A program made the translations under genes and the position numbers. Shown piece after piece: positions 41,001-56,000 of a DNA stretch of 64,000 bases. Source of the DNA: Antedon bifida (lineage: Eukaryota; Echinodermata; Crinoidea; Comatulida; Antedonidae). A model generated the notes under the pieces. The model was given only the letters and a program-made list of their open reading frames with translations. It was not told where the DNA came from and searched no databases. Position 1 is the stretch's first letter, and each line of letters starts with the position of its first letter. The stretch is taken from positions 28,829,409-28,893,408 of the forward strand of contig OY727093.1 of NCBI GenBank assembly GCA_963402885.1, read 5' to 3'.

Positions 41001-44000
41001 TCAGGTTTTATATCATGCAACACTCGTTAAAGTTTGCACACCATTACCTTTACTATTTTTCTGTTTGACTCGATGAAGTAGAAGACCTCGAAATGTTTGA
41101 ATGTGATGCTTTTAAATGTAAAACTGTGTCAAACAAAAATCTGTTAATTGTTACACTTTTTTCTTTATTTATTCATAATTTGTACATAATGAACATGAAA
41201 CAAAATGAATATAGTGTTTTCTTTTTGCTGATTTGTTTTATTCTATCCAGTCAAACTACACCATTGTTTTTAGTTGCGTGCAAATGCGACTCTACAGCTC
41301 ACTATGTCGGTCGGTCGGTAAACACTAACTTGAGCACGCGACTGCAGCCATGTATATGGCCTTGTTTATGTTGTTCAAGACATTATAAGAACTATCAAAT
41401 TAAGTAAGTAGAAGTGGGCTGGACATATCAGTAGGAGAAGAGACAATAGATGGACTTCGCTAATGACATCATGGAGACCGATGGATGGGAGTAGAAATAG
41501 AGGAAGACAAAGAGTGAGATGGCGAGATGAAATAGACAAGTATTGGGGTACAGTGCAGTGGCAGGGAGCAGCTAGAGATCGTGCACTGTGGCAGAAACAT
41601 GCTGAGGCTTTCGTCCAGCAGTGGACTGACAACGGCTGATGATGATGATGATGATGATGTACATCAAAATCTTTAGTACAGATATGCATATGGATAAAAT
41701 CACGAGAGAGATTTTTATTTGTCTACTGGCAAACCTTGCATAGCATGTGACCAGTTCATTCTAACATTACACACGATCTCTTTAATCTTATCTATAAAAA
41801 ATGTAACCTTAAGTTATACTTGAAAACAAATAGACTTTCGGAATAATATAATGTTATGCATATGTTTCAGATACTTACGATGCATATTGATGCTGATAGT
41901 GAAGGTTTAGGTTGGTACCAGATTTTGTTTTTTCTATCTGTTTTATATTTTTGGATTGTGAAGTAATATGAAATATAAATTTTGCAACTTTTCAGAATTT
42001 TAAATTATCGTCTACACCAGAAGGATCTACTAACATTTAAAACATTTTAAAATGTGCTAGATATTCTTGACATAAAACACATAAACATCACATTAAAGTC
42101 AAGAGCACATTCTTCTTACAAAATTGTGAAAAATGAGTGCGCAACATTTAGATATGTTTTGATCAATTCCTTATAATTTTTTCTCACGTTTAGTGTGATG
42201 CGTTTTATGGCTTTAATAGTGTGTAACGAGCTTAATGACATTTTGATAAAAACGTCCATGGTCACAAGTTCAATATTTTATTACTCAGCTATGGTTTCCA
42301 ATATTTCAATTAAATTTATACAAATTAATCTTTTCATTGGTTTTCTTTTCCAATTAATAATTAGAAGATGGAATAAACATTTTCATTTTTTTGTTGGTTA
42401 CTGTAAATAAATATATCTCACAAATGTAAAAATACAAAAATACCATTGATATTGATTTGTTTGGTTTTGCTAAAGGGATTGATGATGTAATGATTTAATA
42501 CATTATACATGATAAATCTTTTCAGGCATTGAATACAAAATTTTTTAAGCTTTTAATGTTTTTTCTAGATGTTACATGTATTTTAAAGTTTTTATGTCTA
42601 TAAAATCGTACTTATTTCTGCATTTGGCTGTATGATTTCTTTGATTGAATAAATATACCTTGAATATACAATGTACAGTAACACCAAAAATAAGAATAAG
42701 TTTTGCCAATTCAATTGAAGTTCAGTTATTACCCAATGTGGACTGACATGGTACTACTTAGAGGAGATGAGCTGTATTGGACTCATCTAGTCCAAACATA
42801 ACTTTAAATATGTAATATTATATCTGAAAAAAGTATTTTTAAAATTCTTTCCTTTTTCAACATTCTAAAGTTTCTAAATTGGTCTTCAATTCTTGTTAAA
42901 AGTAGACAAATTTAACTATTACAAATGAGATTCTTTTCAAAAGACGTAATTGAGATGCAGCGTATGGTCCCCTGAAGTGTCATTGTTAGAAATCTGTTTT
43001 CTACGACCACTTTACGATTAGCCGGCTGTAAACACTTGTAAGCCAGTGAAAATTTATAGCTTTTACGTTTTGCCTTTATTCCGATGCTAAAATGTTTACA
43101 CTATTTGCGAAAGAGCATGCATATGTTAAGAATTCTCTTTGAAAACAAATTAAGATAAAAAGAAAACCTGTACTGAAATTAGTTGTGGCTTAACTTCACA
43201 ACTGATTTTCTCATTTTAGCGCTCGGGTATTTAACCTTCCATCTGATAAGCAAAATATAAATACATCTTTACACATTACGGGCACATTACACGGTATTGA
43301 ATTAATGGTTGGATTTTGTTTTTGTGGTTTTGTACATTAGTTTGTTAGTAATAATTTTTCATTTCTGATTGTTATTAAATTAAAATTGTTCAATATCTAT
43401 TTTTATTTTGTTTAAAGTACCATCTTTTGGAATGTATTCATTTCTTGTCAGGCTGCCATCAAGCATTCATTCATCTGTCTATGAAAGGGACTGACCAGAA
43501 CCCCCCTACTCTTCCGAAAGATCACTATTTTTATTTATGCCTCTTTCTGTTTCATTTCCAATGATACACAACTACCTACAAGGAAGCACTAATTTGTGGT
43601 CTGCATTGTTTACTGTGGAGCGCTAGACATACTGTAAATTACGTTTTAGTACACTCTACATTGTTACTACTACAGTAGTCTGTGAGAGATTGGTCAAATG
43701 TTTGCAGTATTTAATTATTTATAAATTGTACACAAACCTGTATTTAGCACACCCAAAATGATATTTTTAAATGTTTAATGTTTATTAATTCATAAAATGA
43801 TACCCAAAGGAAATACAAAAATATTCACTGTAAAACTGTGAATCCCAAGATAGTTGTTACAGTGATTTTTCCTAAATATAGATTTTAAACTTAATAGCAT
43901 TCTGAGGCGCTGAAATGATATCGAGAGTTTTTATAGCGCTGTAACATGACCTTATTTTTTTGCATAATAATAAGTGAATCATGGTAAATCCGCTGAGATC

Positions 44001-47000
44001 ACCTCTTAAAAAATAAAATTACAAATACACTTTTGTATTGATATATAGGTTTACATTTTCTGATGATATGCTTTCATCTTAACGCAGTGTAAATAAGATA
44101 AAATGTAGAGTGTCTTGTTGTGCTATCAGGAGAATTGTTTAAGATGATACATTAATTAGCACTCTCATAACTTTACCTTCATCATAGATGTTTTATGAGG
44201 TTATTTATTTATTACTTTGTCTTGTGGATGATTTACCTATACAGGTATCACTTAGGTATGATTTAATATGTCCTGAGGGAAAATTGTCACAAATTTGATT
44301 TATGATCGACATGAAACATTTGAAATGCCGGCCGCGTTTACTGTTTTTCTTTTAATTAACAATTGTCGGTAAATTTAAGTAACCATTGTGTGTTTTTTTT
44401 ATTCATTGCAAGTAGCATGTTTTTTTCAAACACAAACCTACTTTTTAACAGGGACATGGTTCATTCCAGTTTTTTAGTAATATATTAATGTTTTTTTTTT
44501 GTCTTGAAAGAATACTTTTTTAATCATTTAAATAATTCAAATAACAAATGACAACTAACAATGTGAATATATGGCATTTAATCAATCGCCACTCTCTAAT
44601 GTCACACATTTTCAGAAATTTACAATACCAAGCAATACCATAAAGAACAAAATCTTTTCACTAGTGGTCTTACAAAAATAGTAAAAACAAATGTTTGGAT
44701 GTTTAATCTCCTATATTTGGTATTAAATTATAGATGCATTCTGAACATTTTGAGAAAAAATGAAAAAAAAATATAAATATATCGATATGTTATGTTTATG
44801 CCTTGAGCCATCTTATAGTTGAAGAGTGTAATTATGAATTACGAAGAACAAAATAAGAAAACTATGAAAACAGGAGGATAATATTGGAAAAAAAATGTGA
44901 AAAACTAATTTACAAAGATTACTGATTGTTTTTGAGCAGAATAATACAAAGAAAAATATAAGAAATTAATGAAAAAAGAAGGAAAACAATATGATTAAAG
45001 AAATAACATATGAAGATGTTTAGCTAAAAGACAATATTACTGATTATTTGTAATGTATTTAATTATGATATGAAAGAATAAAAGTTGTGGTTCATGCCAC
45101 AAAAGAGAAACAAAAAAGAGTATTTCAAGAAGTAACCGTTGTTAATTTAGACCTGCTTCTGCTGGCTAGAGAATATAGCTATTTTATTGTCACAAATTAA
45201 CGGGTTCATGTCTCTGCAGCAGAAACTCATTAATTATAAATAATTGAGCTACTACTTAATGACCAGTAAATTTATGTTTGGTCATTACAAGTTTAGATGG
45301 ACTTGCCACTATTTGTAAACTTTGTTACTATCTGTTTATGACTTGTTTAATTTCGGTGTCAGTCTCAGTATTCATTTCTTAATCAATGATGTACAACACT
45401 TAAAGGGTTTACCTTCAGGTTGAGACTGCTATTCTTAATTACAGTATATCAATTGTGACTTTAGTGCCACAAAGTGATGTTATACAATATTAAGAAAAAG
45501 TAACATTTTTTTTTTTTTTTAATTCAAAACGATTTCTCTGTACAAGCGGAACCATGATGACTTATAATTGTTAAGCCTGTAAAATGTGTAATATATCCAA
45601 TATCCAAATAGTATGCATTCGATTAATTTTTTAATTAGAAAAAAAAAAGAAGATAAAGAAAATTAATTGTAAATACACTATGCCAAAATTGAAGTATACA
45701 TTTTATGAAAATTCTTACATTTTGGTGAAATTTCCATTAATTAATTCTATACCACTTGATTGATTTTATTTACTACTTGGGTGAAGTATCATCATATCAA
45801 TATGGTTGCAAATTCTTATTTTTTGTTACATTATCTTATATTCTAAACAATAGAAATAATTCATGCACTACCTGAAACCTGACTACTTTCCCTTTAAACA
45901 TTCAATCATGTTCTAGTCACTCAGCTCTTGTCAAATGACCAGCCAGCATGGTCATTAACCTTATAGCTATATTCCTTTCAGCATACGAATAAAACACACC
46001 ATAAGAAGCTCATAAATGTATTTACATACCAATGCAACGCATTTATTCAGTTGTGCCATATTATTTAACAGCACTTATACAGTACGTAGTGTCCCCAAGC
46101 AGGCAATACTTGCAGGAATGATATTGTAAAAGTTTAGTGTTTAAATTATGATTAATTTGCCACCACCACATATTCATATACACATGACCAACACCTCTTC
46201 ACTACGAAACAAAAGGTAGTTTAGTGTCCAATTTCAAAAAGAACGTTTAAGTTGTTGGGGAAGCCACTGAACAATGCAAATCCACAAATTGAACACTTTT
46301 TGATGATCTCAGGGAATAATGCTACATTTACCTACATTTTGAATACTATTTTTAAAATAGTTGTAATTTTTAACGTTATTCTGTCTTTCTAGGTTCTGCA
46401 TCAACTACCACCGAAGCAAAGACAAAAAGTTCCATTTGATCTTGCAGACTCTGATCAGAGACAGGTAGTTATAGATAATCCTTTAGGATAACTATTTAAT
46501 TCTCAGTGATATTTTAATTAACATTTTATAATCAGTCTTAAATTATAAATTAATCATCATCAAGCGGATGCATACAAGATGGAGTCCACAATGCAACACC
46601 ACAAGCATTTTCTCAATAGCAGACACCTGCAAATCCACGATGAGCGACTATCTATGATATTGGTTGGATTTTCAGCCTTTGTTTTATTGTGAATAATTGT
46701 TCAGTTAAAGCTATCATGTATTGGTACTAAAATCCCAATGCATTATAAATCTTGTATGAATGTGTTCTATTTTTAGATGCATATATCCTATATGCATCAG
46801 GAGAAGCACACTCTCTAATAATAAAGAATTTGCTAACAAAATAAAGGGGAATAGAAACAAATGCAGCTCTAGCTTGTGAGTTGGAAAGCCTGAATAATAA
46901 TATAAAAATAATGAATGAAATGATGCTTATGAGTTGAAAGTGAAGAATAAAACAATCAGGGTTTTAATGAAAATGTATTATTTTTAGATTTTATTCAATG

Positions 47001-50000
47001 AATTCGCTGCTTCCATCTTGCATAAGGCGGTTCTTGAATTTTAGCCGCTGATCAGACAAATTTAGATGGCACATACTAAAAGTTTGTATTTGAATGTCCA
47101 TCATACACCAGCCAAGAGCATCAACAAATTTCAAGTTTACTGCATTATAGTACCGACATTCTAAAATAATGATGAGCAAAGACAAAAAGTTACATTTGAT
47201 CTTTAACAAATAATGCACAGCACATGATACAAAATCAACCAATCAAATGACAAGAATACACTTACAGTAGGTATGAATAAAACAATAAATGTTTCTGTGT
47301 GTCCTCGTCTCTGGTCGCTTGGTTGAATAACGCAAGTATGTCAACACAAATTAGTATGAACTAAAGAGGGCAGTATAATAAATAATAAATCACCAGTATC
47401 AACAACAACACCAGCAAAGACTACGTTTAATAAAGTGGGTCACATTGATACAAGATAACACACAACAAACCATTTGGCAAGATTATTTGGGTCGAGATTT
47501 CAATAAAAAATTGTCTGATCCAGTCTTAAGAAATAATTTGTGTTCTCGGAAAAAATGTATTTGGTTTCAAATTATCTTATTCTCAAGCTTTAAATAGCTG
47601 CATTCTTTATTGTAACATGTATTAAATTTAAACATGTAATTCAAAATAATGTTGTTTTAATTTAAGATAGAAAATAATTTATATTCTATATTATATATAT
47701 TTTCATTATTATTTTACTGTAGTATTTTTGGATAACAGAAACATACATAAATGCTCACAAGACTAAAATCATTCATAAGTCATATAAACTTCTACCATAT
47801 CCTACCCTAACAGAGCATATATGTTCATTTTCTTTTTCATTATACCCCCCAAATGTCGGTCAGTATTTTCTCTCTTTTTGTGGCTGTGACTATAAACACA
47901 TAGTGTATACCACAAACATGTTTATTCCACATCGTTCAAACAACATTGTGTCATTATTTTTACTTATTTTCTCATAAATTTGACTAAAGGTTATTTTCAA
48001 AGTTTAATTCCAAATATTATTTTAAGTCTCCAGCACTCTAACTACAATGCTTTTCAGATATGAATTGTCAAGACAACGATGCACTAAATCTCCAACTCAT
48101 TTTGTAGGATTTGGAAAAGCATTGGAAGGATCTGCATTCGTTGATTAACGATGACGTCGCAGATGATTGCACACGGTCAAACACCACTTTCGAGATCAGA
48201 AAGTTGATTTCTCAGCTGTACATACAAACAGGACGGACTAAGGTAATGGGGATATGGTTTACTTCTATATTAACAGATTTATCTAATGCACAATGTCATA
48301 AAATTATAATTTAATCAAGCAATGTAATTGCAACTATGTCAATGCCTCGTTAGTTCTACACACTGTATTAACTCTGACGAAATTCTAATAAGAATTGATG
48401 GTTGTATCATCAACTTTCATCAACAAACACAGTTTGAAGTTTGTTAATTAGTTGACGTTAAAGATTAGACGTTGCAGCTAGAATGACATTTGAGAAATAT
48501 TTTATGATTGATTGAAAACATTTAAAAATCTCCAGCAATACTACAAAAATGAATGAGAAATTATAATAAATGTTATTATTTTTGGCTATTGAAATTTTGG
48601 AGGAATTCATTTTGGAAAAAGGTAGCAAATTACCTGAGTGTAAGACGATTTAATGGTGCTTATTATGATTTAATGGTGCTTATTACGATTTAGTTTTTGT
48701 TTATGAACGTAAGAGGAACAAAGGTTCAAAACATGACGTGAGATAGGTAGGTGTAGAATCATAAAAACATTATAGATGTACTGTAAAAAGATAACAAGGA
48801 CTTATAGTGGATTATACACTATGAATAGTGTCCTGTATAATGTGTGATTGAGAGAGTATACAAACACCAGGATTTGAAATGCATTTAAAAAGACTAACGC
48901 CTTTACAAAATGTGACAAGTTGATCGTTAAATCGCTCTAGGTGCAGGCTTTTTTAAATGATTTACTAGTTTTTGGAATTAGCCAAAGTGAATAGTTCCTT
49001 TTTAATGTACTTAAATGTGTAGCAGGAAAGCAGATAATGCTATCAGAGGGACCTTTTAAACTTGTATAATAGTGGAAATTTTGTATATATGTATATAATA
49101 AGTCCTGACAACATTTTAAACTCTAGCGGATCCAAGGCTTTCCTTGAAAAATAACCTAATCTATCAATCAAAGAGAATTATATATTTGAGAGAAAGTTAA
49201 AAAAAAATGTTTTATGTATACAGTATTAAGTTTAGAAAGGTCATTTCTCTTATTGATTTTACTTTTTGTTTTTTAACTTGACTAGTTATGATTATTTTTT
49301 AGCCCTTTTTATTTATGTTTACAATGTTTATACTTTATTTTTGGATAAATAAAAGAAAAAAAAAAGAACTTATGTATCAATTTAAAACTGAACGTTTTAT
49401 GAGGAAATTTTTTTTTTTTGCATTTAATTTGTTAAAAAATGTTTTTCATTATATTTTACACTTAAAATAGTTTTTATTTATTTTTATTAAGATTGAAACA
49501 CATCTTATATTTTATTTTGCTTATATATTTTACTTAAACCAGAGATTAAGTGGTTTTCAAGCTGTTCTTATCCACAAAGGTATTGTTTTTACAATGACGT
49601 CTGAAGTATTGCTTCATAAATGAGTGTTTTGTTGTTGTAAGCGAGTGGTACAGTATCTTCTATTAGATAGGAGACCATATAAAAAATATCCCTGTTTCTA
49701 TAAATAAAACAACAATCATGCTTCTCTCAACCGAACTACTGCTTCGAGATATTTGAATATTATATTCCTTTTTAATTTTCCCAGAAAGAAATATCTGTTA
49801 TCTAGTTTCCTAGAGCAAAGATTAAACTTGTCTGAATCAGACATTCTATCAATGTCTTACTAATCTTAATTAATCAAATGTACCATAAAAAAAACCAATA
49901 GTTTTTCATATGACTTTGTATTTTCTCATGTGTTTGCCATTCCTTCAACTTTGGATTCTTGGGTCAACACCCTAGAAAATGAATGACACTTTATAATAAT

Positions 50001-53000
50001 AAACTGTGATATATCCAGGAAAGAAACATAACAAAGTAATGCATATTATACTAAATGTTATACTATGTAATATTTCAGAGTTAAACTAAATATGTTTTAC
50101 CAACTATTGTATATAGCCAACTATATTGTCAGCTGTAAAGCTTTATCATTTTTTTTACTGTGTGTATTCATCCTGACATTTTTTTTACTCTGTGTGAGAC
50201 TGTGGAAAAAAGCTACTAAATGAGATTGAAATGGTCTTAACCATTGAACCACTGGGGGCTTTCATGTTAGATTTGACTCTCTGTGTAGTACGGCAGAACA
50301 GCACTAATTGTCAATTTTATGAACGCACAGCAGAGATCAAATGTATACACCCTTTCTTCTTTACATAAATTCGCAAAGAAGGGTGAAGGACTATATATAA
50401 TGTTTGTACTTCTTGTACTTTTATTCATACACCACAAAATTGTTTCGTTAAACCAGCATATAGCTGGCCAAGGTGTAAATATAAAACATGAATGCACAGT
50501 TATTATTATATATTTATATAAAATAAATTCAACAGAACTCAAATAAATTAATATTGTAAATGAGTGTTTCGGTATGATTAATGTAACACTGAAACCAAAA
50601 GTCTGTATATTGCTTTTGTTATATTTAATTATTATTTAGGAATAAATATTAAATTCTGAATAATATTTTAATTTCAACTTATATAATGTCTTAATGTAAT
50701 ACTATACTTAGATTCAATAGTATTTTTGTTGGGCTTAATTAAAATTCAGTTTTTTTAAATTGGAAATTACTGATTGAATATTCCAGATTGGTGCTGTGTG
50801 TGATTACATTTCGATGATGCTTGATAATCCAGGTCTAAAGTTTCTTGTCTTTGCTCATCACAAAGATGTCCTCACAGCTATCTGTCAGACAATAATGAAA
50901 CATAATCGAGAGAAAAAGGAAGATATTCAGTATATCCGCATCGATGGAGATGTCCCAAGTTTAGACAGAATGGTAAAGTTAAATCAGATGAAAGGTTGGG
51001 TTTTGTACGACGGTAATGAAAATGCAGAAATAAATGAAGCGAGTAATGAGTTGTCATAGAAACTTCACTTGTGACCTCAATTAGATAACCCAAAAAAATG
51101 AGTTCTCAGTTATGATTCAAGTAAACATTTGGAATCTTAATAGTAATAATAATATTCGTGCTTATTGCACAATGCCTCTGAGCGCTTCACATTATTACCC
51201 CGGTTATTATTTTCTTGGGTCAACATACTCCCCTAATGCAGCTAGTAATTAAAGTTGTGTCTAACTGGGTACCCATTTATACACCTGGGTGGAGAGAAGC
51301 AAACTTAAGTAAAGTATCTTGCTTAAGAATGCAAGCAATGCAGCGAGAGTTGGATTCTCACGATCAGTAATCCACCATCCAGCACACGCCCTAATAAATA
51401 CATTAATAATGTTAATAATTTTATATATAATGGTAATTTGATTTTTTAAGTTGGGTGGGAGGGAATAACAAATTGTTATTATAAATTGAATAATATAAAT
51501 TCCTTTTTTCCCAGCACCTTGTAAAGAAATTCCAGCAAGAAGAACAAACACGAGTCGCTGTACTAAGCATACAGGCTGCAGGAGTGGTAGGTGCTACACT
51601 TTATTAACTATTAAAAGTGATGGTGGTTTTTCTGTTCTGTAGTTTGTAATGATAGTGTTAAATGTAGTATGATAATAAGTGTCCAAGCGGTAAAGTGATC
51701 TTTATTTTTAAATATTAACCCAATCATAGTGTAATTTTATCAAGTCCAGTTTTTAACATTTTTTACTGTTTATGACCTTTTACTATTTTTACATATCTTA
51801 ATATTGTATTGCTTTTTGTATGTAATTTTATGGTGTTTTTTAACCTTGGAATACAAATTTCAATTACTATGTATTTGACAATAAATTTGAACTAAAATGG
51901 AATCTTAATACATTGCCATCATAACGGCAAGGATTCAAGGCCTACACGCCCGATGGTTCTGGTGGTAGAACCAGTCTTAGTAAGGACTTTAAACTGTAGG
52001 TCCAGTGTTCACACAAAATGAACGTGTGCGCTTTAAAGAACTTAGTAAATCTTTTGAAATAAGTAGTGAGTTTACTATATATGTTTTGGATTCATTAAAT
52101 TACATGCACAATTTTTTACCAGGGCCTAACATTCACTGCAGCTACTGACGTAGTATTTGCTGAACTCCACTGGACGCCTGGTGTACTTGAGCAGTGTGAG
52201 GACCGAGCTCATCGCATTGGTCAGGTCAATTCAATTCATGTTCACTATCTTATTGCTAAAGGTTCTATTGACGAGTGGATGTGGGCTGCATTGTCCAGAA
52301 AGGTACACATACAATAGTCTGTAGTTGCTAAAATTTCACAAAATGTATTTGTATAGCTTTGTACTGTACATTCATTTTCTTATTTATTCAACTTCTCACT
52401 AAGATGTACATTAGTGAAGGATGGGACCAACAGGTTAAACTGTCCAGTCCCAATTGCACAGTCGCTGTGTGGGTTGACTAGTACACCGGGTAACCCCCTA
52501 CTTGTCTCGAAAGATGTACAAAGTTTTTTAAAGGGCACATTAGCTAGATGTGTACACTGGACCTACGGTTTATAGTTCTTATCTAAGAAAACTCGGATAA
52601 GACATCAAAACCATGGAACGAGTGAGCCTCAAACCCTTGCTTATACCTGCTATGTTATGGCTATGTAGTTCTGTTAACTGCTCAGCCACTCACTCCCTCA
52701 TGAGTTTAAATGAATCTTGTGTTTAAATGAATTTATAGTAGCTTCCTGTTCCTTCTACAACTACATTCAATTCTCAAATGAAAGTAGTAGGGGATTGATA
52801 AAAACACTGATTAAATTGTGCATGTTGACATCGTTTAAATTTGTCAGTGTGGCAGGTAGGTCTTTAAAGCCTAATATAATGTACAGTATGTGAATACACT
52901 CTATATCCGTACAAATACATAATCTTATGTAATCTTTTAAAGGTAGTTTGAAAATATAATGTAGGACAACACAAATGTATATACTCTCCTGAAAAAAATT

Positions 53001-56000
53001 GAAAGGAGGACTATCATCAATTTGTTCTATATTTGCATCTGATAAATTGTCGTCATTTCTTCTCATTTCGGTTGTCAGTTTCATGAAGAACGCCAATTGA
53101 GATGACTGGAAAAAGATTTACAATTACCTTTAACCTCTTCCCCCTTCGGCTATTCCATGAAAACACTTTGCCAATGAAAATGATTGTTCATTAATCATTT
53201 CCAATTGCTTGATAATCAATCACTTTTTTTTGTATTCTATTACTGACTTTTCATTACATATATAGTATGCATTGATAGTGGCACAGTAACCTAGTGATTT
53301 ATGGTTTCCTTATTATTCAGTGTCTTTGGTTCAATCCAGAGCAGGATAATGTCTTATTCTCATAAATTTCATTCAGTTTTATAAACATTTGTTATATTTA
53401 TTTCATCATACACAGACATTTTAAATTCATCAATAAGAAAGATAAAAGAAGGTAAACATGCTTCTAGTTTAAAAACAAATAAATAATAAAAATTGATATT
53501 ATCAATATTAATATTACCTAATTTGTTGTAAATCAAGTTTAAAAATACCATAATATATTTTCAAGGGCTAATTAATCTTATGCAAACCTGGTTACTAAAA
53601 ATGAAGCATAGAACATGTTCATCATTTTCAAGGTTTTTGAATGATCAAATAGATCAAAACATCAAATTATCAATAATTGTCTTTGCGAACTTGTTGTCTT
53701 TTCTGTTCGCTAATTGTGGTGGTGTGCGGTAATTCAAATTCAGGTTTTTACCTGTCGTAAACCTGTTCGATATTTCAATTGATTTCTTCTGTAGTGATGA
53801 TTCAAAGGTTTCAAATGTTGCAGAATTACCTTTTCAGGGTAGTATGGGGCCAATTTCATTACAGTTTCTTGAATTGGAAATCCAATATATCTCTTTAAAC
53901 ATTTTCTAACACGTAACATAGAATTTACTGAAAGTTGTATTTGTACACACTGTTCCTATGTTACATGTGTCACATCTTAAAATGAATACATTATATAAAT
54001 TTGATCAATATTTAAATAATATCATTTGACAGCATTTTTACAGATTATCAAAATATTTAAAGTTGTATAAATATTTAAAACCATTTGTGAGTTTTGCTTT
54101 GAGGTTAATTTCCAGTCACATATACTGTAGTACTGCAGACATGTATCTTAAACATTGAGTTCACTACATTTTAAATGTATAGACTTTATTGTTATAGTTG
54201 GTAATTACTTTCTAGAGCTTAATTTCATATTTTGTTTTAATAGATAGATTGCCTGAGTCGACAGATAAACCTTCAAATGGTTCAAATATTCTTTATGTTA
54301 TGTTGATTTTACTTATGTGATGGTGCTGTATATATTCCCATCGTAATGCCAATCTTTTGGATTTAATAATAATAAAATCTTTATTTTTTATAAAGAGACT
54401 TCAACAAGGCTGTATATGAAAGAAATAAAATACAAGATAAGATGTAAAAATGACCACAGCTGTAAAAGATTACAACTTGTTAAAATGTTATACGTAAAAC
54501 ATTTGTAGATAACTTATACTATAATAAATTACTTCTAACTTACCTATTTCTCTAAAAAAAACTTTTGTGTGTAGAAAAACCATCTTGGTCTGTAATGGCT
54601 GTATGGTCCTAATTTCCATGCCTAGAATCATAGGAATATTAAATGATTTGTGCATCCATGTTTTATTCTTTTGGTCAATTGTTGGTTATTCTTGTTCTAC
54701 AAACGTTAGCTACAGTAGACGACCATTGCCGATCTCTTCTACATCCATCTCTTCTTATTGTTTTGTTTTTTTTTTATACTGTAAAGACAAATTAATTTTT
54801 AGGTTTAAACTTTATGTATATAATTTTATCTTATTTGATTTGATTATGTATTTAATTATTTATTAATTTTAACACTTTTCATAATCATTTTTTGAAAAAT
54901 TAAACAGATGGGAATATTCTCACTTCTCCACAATCCAGTTATTCCTAAAATTCCCAATAAATCATATGGGACAATGACTCATCTTTTATACCATTGTGTT
55001 AGTCTAGGTTATTAAAAAATCAATTATTACGCCGTCGTATCCTTAATCCTCACTTCTGTTCTGTGAATCTTTGTATAATGGATGCCGCTTTGATTCTGAT
55101 TCCCACAATAAAGGTCATTGTCTGCTGTGATCTATTTTATTAATTATGATCAAAAGTCAACTCTCCAGTTTTTATTTAATTTAATTTGTTGACTAATCAA
55201 TCATTTGTTTGTACTAGGGAAGAGTGAAATTACACTATTCCCTGGTTTGTACTGGCGTTTCATTACATAGTATGCATAGATAGTGGCACTGTATACCAAT
55301 GATTTATACATTCCTTTTATAGTCATGGGTTCAATCCAGAGCAGCACAATCCCTTATTTCTCAATCTCATAAATTTAATTTGTGATTTATTTTTAGTAAT
55401 AATTATATTTAATTTGTCCACTCTATAGAATCACTAACTTTAAACTTTTGTTTATTATACATTGGTATAGGTAAATGTAGTTTCAAGTGCTTTGAATGGA
55501 AAGCTTCAACATCTTAAAGCGAGTGTTTGCGACAAAGACGAGATTGAATTTTTGAATTTTGCTACAGTGTGGGTTCCAAGCAAGGATGGGGAAGATAATG
55601 ATGATGATGAGTGCTACTTTTCTAAAGTAAGTATTAAATTTCAAATACTACATTGGTTGTGTTTTTGCTCTTTTGCCATTTGTCTATCTATTTGGTAGGA
55701 GCTGCAAAACACCATGTTCTGTGTGGTCTGTGCTTTTAAAAATACATGAGTTTAAACTTCTTTTAGAAGTTAAAGTAATTCCACCATGGTTATATCTAAA
55801 TTAATCACTGCTAACATGTTACTTTAATTAAATCAATATCCCTGCTTTAATCCATTCTTACTTACAACAACAACATTAAAGATTATATACTTAGAGTAAC
55901 ATTACTTAATAAATACTTACAAACATCTTTGATTATAGTTTCTATCTGATCACAAAGTCGAATTATTAAGATTAACCTGATCTTTGCCAAAAAATCTGTT

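Larger units (their letters stand above)
34171..46392 (+). other. ZRANB3: ZRANB3 intron d-e (12.2 kb)
   Basis: Holds the 3.3-kb CGTATACG element, an RTE LINE end, a family A MITE, a (CATA)n-type microsatellite and retroposon tails near 39.9, 40.1 and 42.6 kb. Stretches 34.2-35.8 and 42.7-46.4 kb show nothing I can identify, apart from a probable SINE-tail fragment at about 43495-43540 (minus). Confidence 0.85.
52303..55470 (+). other. ZRANB3: ZRANB3 intron i-j (3.2 kb)
   Basis: Contains a SINE (52410-52700) and two related SINE-like copies (53205-53380 and 55190-55385). The rest is unremarkable AT-rich DNA. Confidence 0.8.

Noticed and set aside
52767..53096. A 109-codon minus-strand ORF
   Set aside because: AT-driven composition, no family resemblance.
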